A stretch of 64,000 nt of DNA from positions 206,321,691 to 206,385,690 of the forward strand of contig OZ024740.1 of assembly GCA_964016885.1 (NCBI GenBank). Reading direction: 5' to 3'. Source of the DNA: Eledone cirrhosa. Taxonomy: Eukaryota; Mollusca; Cephalopoda; Octopoda; Eledonidae. How positions within the stretch are numbered: the first letter of the stretch is position 1; every line of letters starts with the position of its first letter. Positions 19,986 to 33,699 of this stretch are shown one piece after another. The notes under the pieces are model-generated. The model ran no database searches. It saw only the letters and a list, made by a program, of their open reading frames with translations, and was not told where the DNA came from. Both the position numbers and the translations under genes were made by a program.

Positions 19986-20340
19986 CATTGTGACCTCGAC
20001 AGAGAGGAAGGAGACAGTAATGGGAGTAGCTGGAGTGGGAGAGACCTTAATAAGATCTTTAATAAATATTCAATGGAAATTGAGTTCTTGGTTCCATTTT
20101 GCCAAAAATATTTACTGAGACTCAAGAGGTGGGAATATGAGGGAGGGGGAACATAAAGTGGTTGATGTTAGATGTGGCTTTGTAGAGATGGTGATGTCTG
20201 GCCAGTTTAGAGGCTGCAGTAGAGGCGAAGGGATACATCATAAGACTGAAGGCAGGGGTGAAGGATTGGATATAAGCAGGATTGACTGTTCTTCTTTACA
20301 TAGGCAAAATTGGGCAAGGAAAAATACAAGCGTGAGAGGG
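19986..20340. other. Unassigned DNA
   Basis: G/A-rich sequence. It could be further decayed LINE body given the RT motif immediately downstream, but I cannot show it. Confidence 0.35.
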
Positions 20341-20349
20341 TAGGTGTTG

Positions 20350-20490
20350 GAAAGCCATATACAGAGGTGTAACCAATACGGTGAGGGTTAACAATGAGTA
20401 CAGTAACAAGTTTAGCGTGCAGATGGGAGTCCACTAAGGCTCAGTTCTCAGCCCCCTCTGAGGGAGTTGTTACCAGTGCTGGCAACAAAG
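20350..20490 (+). pseudogene. LINE reverse-transcriptase fragment with in-frame stop
   Basis: The frame beginning at 20353 reads AIYRGVTNTVRVNNEYSNKF, then SVQMGVH, a TAA, then GSVLSPL. This is RT block B (GVHQGSVLSPL in the LINE at 41533) with the glutamine codon replaced by a stop. It is a dead fragment. Confidence 0.78.
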
Positions 20491-20559
20491 ACATGCACGA
20501 TTCACTGGATACGTAATGTTAGTGTGCATGAATGATAGAATACAAGTGAACTAAGAAAA

Positions 20560-20770
20560 AAGTTGAGTATAAAAGGATTGGAATGTAGCTGCAAGAGATG
20601 ATTGTACTGGTATTGGGCATGTGATGCATAAAGAGAGCAAAAGTTGTATTTAAAAAATGCTGAACACTTGAGGTAGATGGAATCTGTGGAAGGGAGAGAC
20701 CAGGATGGGATGAAGTTGTAAAGAATGATCTCAAGAAACTAAACTTGTTGAAAGAGATGACATATAACTG
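20560..20770 (+). pseudogene. LINE C-terminal fragment
   Basis: Around 20600-20760, frames give a YW-x-C/GHV-like start and GRGRPRMGWDEVVKNDLKKL, the terminal 'GRPR-x-x-W-x-E' motif. It probably belongs to the same dead element as 20350-20490, with the section between deleted. Confidence 0.7.
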
Positions 20771-20794
20771 AGCTCACTAGCAATATACATTAAC

Positions 20795-21070
20795 GCTCCA
20801 ACGTCTGGCAACTGATTTGGTAGACACCCACAAGATTATTAACCATCTTTCCTACAACAACCCTGAGCACCTTTTTGAATTCCATATGTCTAACACCCAT
20901 GGACATGCTTACAAAATCAGAAAACAGTACAGCTCCCATGACTTTCGGAAACATTTTTCACGCTCAGAGTTGCTGAAGCATGGAACAAACTATCTGCATC
21001 AGTTGTTAGCTGTCGATACACAACTATTTTCATTATCATTATTATCATGCCATCATACAACAGGCCAGTT
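20795..21070 (+). pseudogene. Second LINE-type C-terminal fragment, frameshifted
   Basis: The first part reads DLVDTHKIINHLSYNNPEHL and SNTHGHAYKIRKQY. After a frameshift near 20955 it continues FFTLRVAEAWNKLSASVVSC. 'D-x-IETYKIL ... NTRGH ... F-x-x-RVVN-W-N-L' is the C-terminal pattern of CR1/jockey-like LINE RT proteins. It is a different family from the GRPRKTW type. Confidence 0.75.
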
Positions 21071-21149
21071 CACAAGTTCAAGCTACAGTGTTTGGTAATG
21101 GAATGGAGGCAATATAGGGTTTGAGAGGATTCTTCTTTGTGGCCTAGCA

Positions 21150-21336
21150 CATTACAGGTGTTAAGGAAAACTCACCCAGTACACCCTGTAAGGTGATTGA
21201 CATGGGGAAGGGTATCCAGTTGTAGAAACCATGTTAAATATGGAATGTAGCAAGCATTAGTGTTCATTTTGACCTGTCTAGTCTCAAACAATGACAACTC
21301 ATCCAACCCATGCCAGTGTGGAGAGAGGATGTAAAA
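21150..21336 (+). mobile_element. SINE/LINE-tail element, sense
   Basis: GGGAAGGGTATCCAGTTGTA + GAAACCATG, GACCTGTCTAGTCTC and CATCCAACCCATGCCAGTGT + GGAGAGAGGATGTAAA form the sense tail; the GAT run has been lost. Confidence 0.65.
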
Positions 21337-21338
21337 TA

Positions 21339-21500
21339 TTTGTTTCTACTTTTTGGCATAAGGCCAGCAATTACCCAGTGCATTACTGGTACTTTATTTT
21401 ATCGACCCCGTAAGGATGAATGGCAAAGTTAACTTCGGCGGGATTTGAACTCAGAATGGCAAATTCAAAGCATGGCGTCCGACACTCTACCAATACTGCC
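21339..21500 (-). mobile_element. tRNA-derived SINE, nearly full length
   Basis: TTTCTACTTTTTGGCATAAG, TTATCGACCCCGTAAGGATG, GGATTTGAACTCAGAATGGC and CGACACTCTACCAATACTGC align with the SINE at 19559. It sits about 170 bp before the satellite array starts and is of the same subtype as the copies inside the array. Confidence 0.85.
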
Positions 21501-22925
21501 AAATAATGATGATAGGATTGGCTTCCTTTCAGTTCAAACCCACCAAATTCATTCACAAGTCATTGGTTAACCTGAGGCTATAGTAGACAATATTTGCTTC
21601 AGGTAGTAGAGTAGGAGAGAAGCCAAATGAAGTGAAGTAGGAGTATACAAGATAGAGTCATATCCAATAACTGGTGTAGTAGTATAATAACTAATTGTGA
21701 TAGTGGGAAAGGTGATGGTAGTAGTATAAACAACTAATTGTGATAGTGGGAAAGGTGATGGTACTAGTATAATAATTGTTATAGTAGGAAAGGTGATGGG
21801 AGTAGTATAATAACTAATTGTGATAGTGGGAAAGGTCATGGTAGTAGTATAATAACTAATTGTGATAGTGGGAAATGTGATGGGAGGAGTATAATAACTA
21901 ATTGTGATATTGGGAAAGGTGATGGTAATAGTATAATAACTAATTCTGATAGTGGGAAAGGTGATGGTAGTAGTATACTAACTAATTGTGATAGTAGGAA
22001 AGGTGATGGTATTAGTATAATAACTAATTGTGATAGTGGGAAAGGTGATGGTAGTAGTATAATAACTAATTGTGATAGTGGGAAAGGTGATTGTAGTAGT
22101 ATAATAAGTAATTGTGATAGTGGGAAATGTAATGGTAGTAGTATAATAATTGTGATAGTGGGAAAGGTGATGGTAGTAGTATAATAATTGTGATAGTGGG
22201 AAAGGTGCTGGGAGTAGTATAATAACTAATTGTGATAGTGGGAAAGGTAATGGTAGTAGTATAATAACTAATTGTGATAGTGGGAAAGGTGATGGTAGTA
22301 GTATAATAACTAATTGTGATAGTGGGAAAGGTGATGGTAGTAGTATAATAACTAATTGTGATAGTGGGAAAGGTGATGGTAGTAGTATAATAACTAATTG
22401 TGATAGTGAGAAAGGTGATGGTAGTAGTACAATAACTAATTGTGATAGTGGGAAAGGTGATGGTAGTAGTATAATAACTAATTGTGATAGCGGGAAAGGT
22501 CATGGTAGTAGTATAATAACTAATTGTGATAGTGAGAAAGGTGATGGTAGTAGTACAATAACTAATTGTGATAGTGGGAAAGTTGATGGTAGTAGTATAA
22601 TAACTAATTGAGATAGTGGGAAAGGTGATGGTAGTAGTATAATAATTGTGATAGTGGGAAAGGTGCTGGGAGTAGTATAATAATTGTGATAGTAGGAAAG
22701 GTGATGGGAGTAGTATAACTAATTCTGATAGCGGGAAAGGTGATTGTAGTAGTATAATAACTAATTGTGATAGTGGAAAGGGTGATGGTAGTAGTATAAT
22801 AATTGTGATAGTGGGAAAGGTGGTGGTAGTAGTATAATAATTGTGATAGTGGGAAAGGAGATGGGAGTAGTATAATAACTAATCGTGATAGTGGGAAAGG
22901 TGATGGTAGTAGTATAATAACTAAT

Positions 22926-23100
22926 AGTTGTTTCTACGTTTGGCACAAGGCCAGCAAATACCCAGTGCATTACTGGTACTTTATTTTATCGACCCCGTAA
23001 GGATGAAAGGCAAAGTTAACCTCGACGGGATTTGAACTCAGATCGTAAAGGGACGTAACTATGCTGGAAAGCATGGCGTCCGACCTTCTACTGATACTGG
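22926..23100 (-). mobile_element. SINE fragment embedded in satellite, copy 1
   Basis: 175 bp: AGTTGTTTCTACGTTTGGCA at the left, antisense B box GGATTTGAACTCAGATCG, then CTTCTACTGATACTGG at the right. The last head bases (CCACCGCCC) of the full SINE are missing. It carries CTCGACGGG, as does copy 6. Confidence 0.92.
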
Positions 23101-25464
23101 AAATGTGATGGTAGTAGTATAATAACTAATTGTGATAGTGGGACACGTGATGGGAGTAGTATAATAACTAATTGTGATAGAGGGAAAGGTGATGGGAGTA
23201 GTATAATAACTAATTGTGATAGTGGGAAAGGTGATGGGAGTAGTATAATAACTAATTGTGATAGTGGGAAAGGTGATGGTAGTAGTATAATAACTAATTG
23301 TGAGAGTGGGAAAGGTGATGGTAGAGGTATAATAACTAATTGTGATAGTGGGAAAGGTGATGGGAGTAGTATAATAACTAATTGTGATAGTGGGAAAGGT
23401 GATTGTAGTAGTGTAATAACTAATTGTGATAGTGGGAAAGGTAATGGTAGAGGTATAATAACTAATTGTGATAGTGGGAAAGGTAATGGTAGAGGTATAA
23501 TAACTAATTGTGAGAGTGGGAAAGGTGATGGTAGTAGTATAATAATTAATTGTGATAGTGGGGAAAGGTGATGGGAGTAGTATAATAACTAATTGTGATA
23601 GTGGGAAAGGTGATGGTAGTAGTATAATAACTAATTGTGATAGTGGGAAAGATGATGGTAGTAGTATAATAACTAATTATGATAGTGGGAAAGGTGATGG
23701 GAGTAGTATAATAACTAATTGTGATAGTGGGAAAGATGATGGTAGTAGTATAATAACTAATTGTGATAGTGGGAAAGGTGATGGGAGTAGTATAATAACT
23801 AATTGTGATAGTGGGAAAGGTGATGGTAGTAGTATAATAATTGTGATAGTGCGAAAGATGATGCTAGTAGTATAATAACTAATTGTGAAAGTGGGAAAGG
23901 TGATGGTAGTAGTATAATAACTAATTCTGATAGTGGGAAAGGTGTTGGTAGTAGTATAATAACTAATTGTGATAGTGGGAAAGGTGATGGTAGTAGTATA
24001 ATAACTAATTGTGATAGTGGGAAAGGTGATGGTAGTAGTATAATAACTAATTGTGATAGTGGGAGAGATGATGGGAGTAGTCTAATAACTAATTGTGATA
24101 GTGGGAAAGGTGATTGTAGTAGTATAATAATTGTGATAGTGGGAAAGGTGCTGGGAGTAGTATAATAATTGTGATAGTAGGAAAGGTGATGGGAGTAGTA
24201 TAACTAATTGTGATAGTGGGAAAGGTGATGGCAGTATTATAATAACTAATTGTGATAGTGGGAAAGGTGATGGGAGTAGTATAATAATTAATTGTGATAG
24301 TGGGCATGGTGATGGTAGTGGTATAATAACTAATTGTGATAGTGGGAAAGGTGGTGGTAGTAGTATAATAATTGTGATAGTGGGAAAGGTGATGGTAGTA
24401 GTATAATAATTGTGATAGTGGGAAAGGTGCTGGGAGTAGTATAATAATTGTGATAGTAGGAAAGGTGATGGGAGTAGTATAACTAATTCTGATAGTGGGA
24501 AAGGTGATTGTAGTAGTATAACTAATTGTGATAGTGGGAAAGGTGATGGCAGTATTATAATAACTAATTGTGATAGTGGGAAAGGTGGTGGTAGTAGTAT
24601 AATAATTGTGATAGTGGGAAAGGTGGTGGTAGTAGTATAATAATTGTGATAGTGGGAAAGGTGGTGGTAGTAGTATAATAATTGTGATAGTGGGAAAGGT
24701 GATGGTAGTAGTATAATAACTAATTGTGATAGTGGGAAAGGTGATGGTAGTAGTATAATAACTAATTGTGATAGTGGGACACGTGATGGGAGTAGTATAA
24801 TAACTAATTGTGATAGTGGGAAAGGTGATGGGAGTAGTATAATAACTAATTGTGAGAGTGCGAAAGGTGATGGTAGTAGTATTATAACTAATTGTGATAG
24901 TGGGAAAGGTGATGGTAGTAGTATAATAACTAATTGTGATAGTGGGAAAGGTCATGGTAGTAGTATAATAACTAATTGTGATAGCGGGAAAGGTCATGGT
25001 AGTAGTATAATAACTAATTGTGATAGTGAGAAAGGTGATGGTAGTAGTACAATAACTAATTGTGATAGTGGGAAAGTTGATGGTAGTAGTATAATAACTA
25101 ATTGAGATAGTGGGAAAGGTGATGGTAGTAGTATAATAATTGTGATAGTGGGAAAGGTGCTGGGAGTAGTATAATAATTGTGATAGTAGGAAAGGTGATG
25201 GGAGTAGTATAATAACTAATCGTGATAGTGGGAAAGGTGATGGTAGTAGTATAATAACTAATTCTGATAGCGGGAAAGGTGATTGTAGTAGTATAATAAC
25301 TAATTGTGATAGTGGAAAGGGTGATGGTAGTAGTATAATAATTGTGATAGTGGGAAAGGTGGTGGTAGTAGTATAATAATTGTGATAGTGGGAAAAAAGA
25401 TGGGAGTAGTATAATAACTAATCGTGATAGTGGGAAAGGTGATGGTAGTAGTATAATAACTAAT

Positions 25465-25639
25465 AGTTGTTTCTACGTTTGGCACAAGGCCAGCAAATAC
25501 CCAGTGCATTACTGGTACTTTATTTTATCGACCCCGTAAGGATGAAAGGCAAAGTTAACCTCGAAGGGATTTGAACTCAGATCGTAAAGGGACGTAACTA
25601 TGCTGGAAAGCATGGCGTCCGACCTTCTACTGATACTGG
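25465..25639 (-). mobile_element. SINE fragment embedded in satellite, copy 2
   Basis: Same 175-bp fragment and identical junctions as copy 1. It carries the diagnostic CTCGAAGGG shared by copies 2-5. Confidence 0.92.
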
Positions 25640-27683
25640 AAATGTGATGGTAGTAGTATAATAACTAATTGTGATAGTGGGACACGTGATGGGAGTAGTA
25701 TAATAACTAATTGTGATAGAGGGAAAGGTGATGGGAGTAGTATAATAACTAATTGTGATAGTGGGAAAGGTGATGGGAGTAGTATAATAACTAATTGTGA
25801 TAGTGGGAAAGGTGATGGTAGTAGTATAATAACTAATTGTGAGAGTGGGAAAGGTGATGGTAGAGGTATAATAACTAATTGTGATAGTGGGAAAGGTGAT
25901 GGGAGTAGTATAATAACTAATTGTGATAGTGGGAAAGGTGATTGTAGTAGTGTAATAACTAATTGTGATAGTGGGAAAGGTAACGGTAGAGGTATAATAA
26001 CTAATTGTGATAGTGGGGAAAGGTGATGGGAGTAGTATAATAACTAATTGTGATAGTGGGAAAGATGATGGTAGTAGTATAATAACTAATTGTGATAGTG
26101 GGAAAGGTGATGGGAGTAGTATAATAACTAATTGTGATAGTGGGAAAGATGATGGTAGTAGTATAATAACTAATTGTGATAGTGGGAAAGGTGATGGGAG
26201 TAGTATAATAACTAATTGTGATAGTGGGAAAGGTGATGGTAGTAGTATAATAATTGTGATAGTGGGAAAGATGATGGTAGTAGTATAATAACTAATTGTG
26301 AAAGTGGGAAAGGTGATGGTAGTAGTATAATAACTAATTCTGATAGTGGGAAAGGTGTTGGTAGTAGTATAATAACTAATTGTGATAGTGGGAAAGGTGA
26401 TGGTAGTAGTATAATAACTAATTGTGATAGTGGGAGAGATGATGGGAGTAGTATAATAACTAATTGTGATAGTGGGAAAGGTGATGGTAGTAGTATAATA
26501 ACTAATTGTGATAGTGGGAAAGATGATGGTAGTAGTATAATAACTAATTATGATAGTGGGAAAGGTGATGGTAGTAGTATAATAACTAATTGTGATAGTG
26601 GGAAAGGTGATGGTAGTAGTATAATAACTAATTGTGATAGTGGGAGAGATGATGGGAGTAGTATAATAACTAATTGTGATAGTGGGAAAGGTGATTGTAG
26701 TAGTATAATAATTGTGATAGTGGGAAAGGTGCTGGGAGTAGTATAATAATTGTGATAGTAGGAAAGGTGATGGGAGTAGTATAACTAATTCTGATAGTGG
26801 GAAAGGTGATTGTAGTAGTATAACTAATTGTGATAGTGGGAAAGGTGATGGGAGTAGTATAATAATTAATTGTGATAGTGGGCATGGTGATGGTAGTGGT
26901 ATAATAACTAATTGTGATAGTGGGAAAGGTGGTGGTAGTAGTATAATAATTGTGATAGTGGGAAAGGTGGTGGTAGTAGTATAATAATTGTGATAGTGGG
27001 AAAGGTGATGGTAGTAGTATAATAACTAATTGTGATAGTGGGAAAGGTGATGGTAGTAGTATAATAACTAATTGCGATAGTGGGAAAGGTGATGGGAGTA
27101 GTATAATAACTAATTGTGAGAGTGCGAAAGGTGATGGTAGTAGTATAATAACTAATTGTGATAGTGGGAAAGGTGATGGTAGTAGTATAATAACTAATTG
27201 TGATAGTGGGAAAGGTCATGGTAGTAGTATAATAACTAATTGTGATAGCGGGAAAGGTCATGGTAGTAGTATAATAACTAATTGTGATAGTGAGAAAGGT
27301 GATGGTAGTAGTACAATAACTAATTGTGATAGTGGGAAAGTTGATGGTAGTAGTATAATAACTAATTGAGATAGTGGGAAAGGTGATGGTAGTAGTATAA
27401 TAATTGTGATAGTGGGAAAGGTGCTGGGAGTAGTATAATAATTGTGATAGTAGGAAAGGTGATGGGAGTAGTATAACTAATTCTGATAGCGGGAAAGGTG
27501 ATTGTAGTAGTATAATAACTAATTGTGATAGTGGAAAGGGTGATGGTAGTAGTATAATAATTGTGATAGTGGGAAAGGTGGTGGTAGTAGTATAATAATT
27601 GTGATAGTGGGAAAGGAGATGGGAGTAGTATAATAACTAATCGTGATAGTGGGAAAGGTGATGGTAGTAGTATAATAACTAAT

Positions 27684-27858
27684 AGTTGTTTCTACGTTTG
27701 GCACAAGGCCAGCAAATACCCAGTGCATTACTGGTACTTTATTTTATCGACCCCGTAAGGATGAAAGGCAAAGTTAACCTCGAAGGGATTTGAACTCAGA
27801 TCGTAAAGGGACGTAACTATGCTGGAAAGCATGGCGTCCGACCTTCTACTGATACTGG
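27684..27858 (-). mobile_element. SINE fragment embedded in satellite, copy 3
   Basis: Identical boundaries to copy 2, with the CTCGAAGGG variant. It is followed by an extra pair of satellite units (GGGAAACGTGATGGG) that also follow copy 5. Confidence 0.92.
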
Positions 27859-30800
27859 AAATGTGATGGTAGTAGTATAATAACTAATTGTGATAGTGGG
27901 AAACGTGATGGGAGTAGTATAATAACTAATTGTGATAGTGGGAAAGGTGATGGGAGTAGTATAATAACTAATTGTGATAGTGGGACACGTGATGGGAGTA
28001 GTATAATAACTAATTGTGATAGAGGGAAAGGTGATGGGAGTAGTATAATAACTAATTGTGATAGTGGGAAAGGTGATGGGAGTAGTATAATAACTAATTG
28101 TGATAGTGGGAAAGGTGATGGTAGTAGTATAATAACTAATTGTGAGAGTGGGAAAGGTGATGGTAGAGGTATAATAACTAATTGTGATAGTGGGAAAGGT
28201 GATGCGAGTAGTATAATAACTAATTGTGATAGTGGGAAAGGTGATTGTAGTAGTGTAATAACTAATTGTGATAGTGGGAAAGGTAATGGTAGAGGTATAA
28301 TAACTAATTGTGATAGTGGGAAAGGTAATGGTAGAGGTATAATAACTAATTGTGAGAGTGGGAAAGGTGATGGTAGTAGTATAATAATTAATTGTGATAG
28401 TGGGGAAAGGTGATGGGAGTAGTATAATAACTAATTGTGATAGTGGGAAAGGTGATGGTAGTAGTATAATAACTAATTGTGATAGTGGGAAAGATGATGG
28501 TAGTAGTATAATAACTAATTATGATAGTGGGAAAGGTGATGGGAGTAGTATAATAACTAATTGTGATAGTGGGAAAGATGATGGTAGTAGTATAATAACT
28601 AATTGTGATAGTGGGAAAGGTGATGGGAGTAGTATAATAACTAATTGTGATAGTGGGAAAGATGATGGTAGTAGTATAATAACTAATTGTGATAGTGGGA
28701 AAGGTGATTGGGAGTAGTATAATAATTGTGATAGTGGGAAAGATGATGGTAGTAGTATAATAACTAATTCTGATAGTGGGAAAGGTGTTGGTAGTAGTAT
28801 AATAACTAATTGTGATAGTGGGAAAGGTGATGGTAGTAGTATAATAACTAATTGTGATAGTGGGAAAGGTGATGGTAGTAGTATAATAACTAATTGTGAT
28901 AGTGGGAAAGGTGATGGTAGTAGTATAATAACTAATTGTGATAGTGGGAAAGGTGATGGTAGTAGTATAATAATTGTGATAGTGCGAAAGGTGCTGGGAG
29001 TAGTATAATAATTGTGATAGTAGGAAAGGTGATGGGAGTAGTATAACTAATTCTGATAGTGGGAAAGGTGATTGTAGTAGTATAACTAATTGTGATAGTG
29101 GGAAAGGTGATGGCAGTATTATAATAACTAATTGTGATAGTGGGAAAGGTGATGGGAGTAGTATAATAATTAATTGTGATAGTGGGCATGGTGATGGTAG
29201 TGGTATAATAACTAATTGTGATAGTGGGAAAGGTGGTGGTAGTAGTATAATAATTGTGATAGTGGGAAAGGTGGTGGTAGTAGTATAATAATTGTGATAG
29301 TGGGAAAGGTGATGGTAGTAGTATAATAACTAATTGTGATAGTGGGAAAGGTGATGGTAGTAGTATAATAACTAATTCTGATAGTGGGAAAGGTGATGGT
29401 AGTAGTATAATAACTAATTGTGATAGTGGGACACGTGATGGGAGTAGTATAACAACTAATTGTGATAGTGGGAAAGGTGATGGGAGTAGTATAATAACTA
29501 ATTGTGAGAGTGCGAAAGGTGATGGTAGTAGTATAATAACTAATTGTGATAGTGGGAAAGGTGATGGTAGTAGTATAATAATTGTGATAGTGGGAAAGGT
29601 GATGGTAGTAGTATAATAACTAATTGTGATAGTGAGAAAGGTGATGGTAGTAGTATAATAACTAATTGTGATAGTGGGAAAGGTGATGGTAGTAGTATAA
29701 TAACTAATTGTGATAGTGGGAAAGGTGATGGGAGTAGTATAATAACTAATTGTGATAGTGGGAAAGGTGATGGTAGTAGTATAATAACTAATTGTGAGAG
29801 TGGGAAAGGTGATGGTAGTAGTATAATAACTAATTGTGATAGTGAGAAAGGTGATGGTAGTAGTACAATAACTAATTGTGATAGTGGGAAAGATGATGGG
29901 AGTAGTATAATAACTAATTGTGATAGTGCGAAAGGTGATGGAAGTAGTAGGTGATGGTAGGAGTATAATAATTGTGATAGTGGGAAAGGTGATGGTAGTA
30001 GTATAATAATTATGATAATAGGAAAGGTGATGGGAGTAGTATAATAATTGTGATAGTAGGAAAGGTGATGGGAGTAGTATAACTAATTCTGATAGTGGGA
30101 AAGGTGATTGTAGTAGTATAATAACTAATTGTGATAGTGGAAAAGGTGATGGTAGTAGTAAAATAATTGTGATAGTGGGAAAGGTGATGGGAGTAGTATA
30201 ATAATTGTGATAGTAGGAAAGGTGATGGGAGTAGTATAACTAATTCTGATAGTGGGAAAGGTGATTGTAGTAGTATAACTAATTGTGATAGTGGGAAAGG
30301 TGATGGCAGTATTATAATAACTAATTGTGATAGTGGGAAAGGTGGTGGTAGTAGTATAATAATTGTGATAGTGGGAAAGGTGGTGGTAGTAGTATAATAA
30401 TTGTGATAGTGGGAAAGGTGGTGGTAGTAGTATAATAATTGTGATAGTGGGAAAGGTGATGGTAGTAGTATAATAACTAATTGTGATAGTGGGAAAGGTG
30501 ATGGTAGTAGTATAATAACTAATTGTGATAGTGGGACACGTGATGGGAGTAGTATAATAACTAATTGTGATAGTGGGAAAGGTGATGGGAGTAGTATAAT
30601 AACTAATTGTGAGAGTGCGAAAGGTGATGGTAGTAGTATAATAACTAATTGTGATAGTGGGAAAGGTGATGGTAGTAGTATAATAACTAATTGTGATAGT
30701 GGGAAAGGTCATGGTAGTAGTATAATAACTAATTGTGATAGCGGGAAAGGTCATGGTAGTAGTATAATAACTAATTGTGATAGTGAGAAAGGTGATGGTA

Positions 30801-31221
30801 GTAGTACAATAACTAATTGTGATAGTGGGAAAGTTGATGGTAGTAGTATAATAACTAATTGAGATAGTGGGAAAGGTGATGGTAGTAGTATAATAATTGT
30901 GATAGTGGGAAAGGTGCTGGGAGTAGTATAATAATTGTGATAGTAGGAAAGGTGATGGGAGTAGTATAATAACTAATCGTGATAGTGGGAAAGGTGATGG
31001 TAGTAGTATAATAACTAATTCTGATAGCGGGAAAGGTGATTGTAGTAGTCTAATAACTAATTGTGATAGTGGAAAGGGTGATGGTAGTAGTATAATAATT
31101 GTGATAGTGGGAAAGGTGGTGGTAGTAGTATAATAATTGTGATAGTGGGAAAAAAGATGGGAGTAGTATAATAACTAATCGTGATAGTGGGAAAGGTGAT
31201 GGTAGTAGTATAATAACTAAT

Positions 31222-31396
31222 AGTTGTTTCTACGTTTGGCACAAGGCCAGCAAATACCCAGTGCATTACTGGTACTTTATTTTATCGACCCCGTAAGGAT
31301 GAAAGGCAAAGTTAACCTCGAAGGGATTTGAACTCAGATCGTAAAGGGACGTAACTATGCTGGAAAGCATGGCGTCCGACCTTCTACTGATACTGG
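31222..31396 (-). mobile_element. SINE fragment embedded in satellite, copy 4
   Basis: Counterpart of copy 2 at +5757 bp. CTCGAAGGG variant, with the same flanking AAAAAAGATGGG unit (a fingerprint also left of copy 2). Confidence 0.92.
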
Positions 31397-33524
31397 AAAT
31401 GTGATGGTAGTAGTATAATAACTAATTGTGATAGTGGGACACGTGATGGGAGTAGTATAATAACTAATTGTGATAGAGGGAAAGGTGATGGGAGTAGTAT
31501 AATAACTAATTGTGATAGTGGGAAAGGTGATGGGAGTAGTATAATAACTAATTGTGATAGTGGGAAAGGTGATGGTAGTAGTATAATAACTAATTGTGAG
31601 AGTGGGAAAGGTGATGGTAGAGGTATAATAACTAATTGTGATAGTGGGAAAGGTGATGGGAGTAGTATAATAACTAATTGTGATAGTGGGAAAGGTGATT
31701 GTAGTAGTGTAATAACTAATTGTGATAGTGGGAAAGGTAATGGTAGAGGTATAATAACTAATTGTGATAGTGGGAAAGGTAATGGTAGAGGTATAATAAC
31801 TAATTGTGAGAGTGGGAAAGGTGATGGTAGTAGTATAATAATTAATTGTGATAGTGGGGAAAGGTGATGGGAGTAGTATAATAACTAATTGTGATAGTGG
31901 GAAAGATGATGGTAGTAGTATAATAACTAATTATGATAGTGGGAAAGGTGATGGGAGTAGTATAATAACTAATTGTGATAGTGGGAAAGATGATGGTAGT
32001 AGTATAATAAGTAATTGTGATAGTGGGAAAGGTGATGGGAGTAGTATAATAACTAATTGTGATAGTGGGAAAGGTGATGGTAGTAGTATAATAATTGTGA
32101 TAGTGGGAAAGATGATGGTAGTAGTATAATAACTAATTGTGAAAGTGGGAAAGGTGATGGTAGTAGTATAATAACTAATTCTGATAGTGGGAAAGGTGTT
32201 GGTAGTAGTATAATAACTAATTGTGATAGTGGGAAAGGTGATGGTAGTAGTATAATAACTAATTGTGATAGTGGGAGAGATGATGGGAGTAGTATAATAA
32301 CTAATTGTGATAGTGGGAAAGGTGATGGTAGTAGTATAATAACTAATTGTGATAGTGGGAAAGATGATGGTAGTAGTATAATAACTAATTATGATAGTGG
32401 GAAAGGTGATGGTAGTAGTATAATAACTAATTGTGATAGTGGGAAAGGTGATGGTAGTAGTATAATAACTAATTGTGATAGTGGGAGAGATGATGGGAGT
32501 AGTATAATAACTAATTGTGATAGTGGGAAAGGTGATTGTAGTAGTATAATAATTGTGATAGTGGGAAAGGTGCTGGGAGTAGTATAATAATTGTGATAGT
32601 AGGAAAGGTGATGGGAGTAGTATAACTAATTCTGATAGTGGGAAAGGTGATTGTAGTAGTATAACTAATTGTGATAGTGGGAAAGGTGATGGGAGTAGTA
32701 TAATAATTAATTGTGATAGTGGGCATGGTGATGGTAGTGGTATAATAACTAATTGTGATAGTGGGAAAGGTGGTGGTAGTAGTATAATAATTGTGATAGT
32801 GGGAAAGGTGGTGGTAGTAGTATAATAATTGTGATAGTGGGAAAGGTGATGGTAGTAGTATAATAACTAATTGTGATAGTGGGAAAGGTGATGGTAGTAG
32901 TATAATAACTAATTGCGATAGTGGGAAAGGTGATGGGAGTAGTATAATAACTAATTGTGAGAGTGCGAAAGGTGATGGTAGTAGTATAATAACTAATTGT
33001 GATAGTGGGAAAGGTGATGGTAGTAGTATAATAACTAATTGTGATAGTGGGAAAGGTCATGGTAGTAGTATAATAACTAATTGTGATAGCGGGAAAGGTC
33101 ATGGTAGTAGTATAATAACTAATTGTGATAGTGAGAAAGGTGATGGTAGTAGTACAATAACTAATTGTGATAGTGGGAAAGTTGATGGTAGTAGTATAAT
33201 AACTAATTGAGATAGTGGGAAAGGTGATGGTAGTAGTATAATAATTGTGATAGTGGGAAAGGTGCTGGGAGTAGTATAATAATTGTGATAGTAGGAAAGG
33301 TGATGGGAGTAGTATAACTAATTCTGATAGCGGGAAAGGTGATTGTAGTAGTATAATAACTAATTGTGATAGTGGAAAGGGTGATGGTAGTAGTATAATA
33401 ATTGTGATAGTGGGAAAGGTGGTGGTAGTAGTATAATAATTGTGATAGTGGGAAAGGAGATGGGAGTAGTATAATAACTAATCGTGATAGTGGGAAAGGT
33501 GATGGTAGTAGTATAATAACTAAT

Positions 33525-33699
33525 AGTTGTTTCTACGTTTGGCACAAGGCCAGCAAATACCCAGTGCATTACTGGTACTTTATTTTATCGACCCCGTAAG
33601 GATGAAAGGCAAAGTTAACCTCGAAGGGATTTGAACTCAGATCGTAAAGGGACGTAACTATGCTGGAAAGCATGGCGTCCGACCTTCTACTGATACTGG
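33525..33699 (-). mobile_element. SINE fragment embedded in satellite, copy 5
   Basis: Counterpart of copy 3 at +5841 bp, same variant and same flanks. Confidence 0.92.

Larger units (their letters stand above)
24280..30130 (+). repeat. ~5.8-kb higher-order repeat, unit A
   Basis: Satellite variants, ORF boundaries and two SINE copies in this segment recur at +5757 (left part) or +5841 (right part) in unit B. The difference of 84 bp is two monomers present near 31740-31850 but absent near 25990. Edges are approximate. Confidence 0.8.

Noticed and set aside
22761..22970. 69-residue minus ORF beginning MHWVFAGLVPNVETT, repeated six times
   Set aside because: The repetition looks like a gene family, but its N-terminal part is the SINE tail and the remainder is satellite, copied with the higher-order unit.
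24089..24997. 302-residue minus-strand ORF of TTITFPTITISYY repeats (and similar ones at 60919-61971, 40346-41131, 56630-55971)
   Set aside because: They are translations of the 42/38-bp satellite, change frame at each 38-bp unit and have no non-repeat domain or start context.
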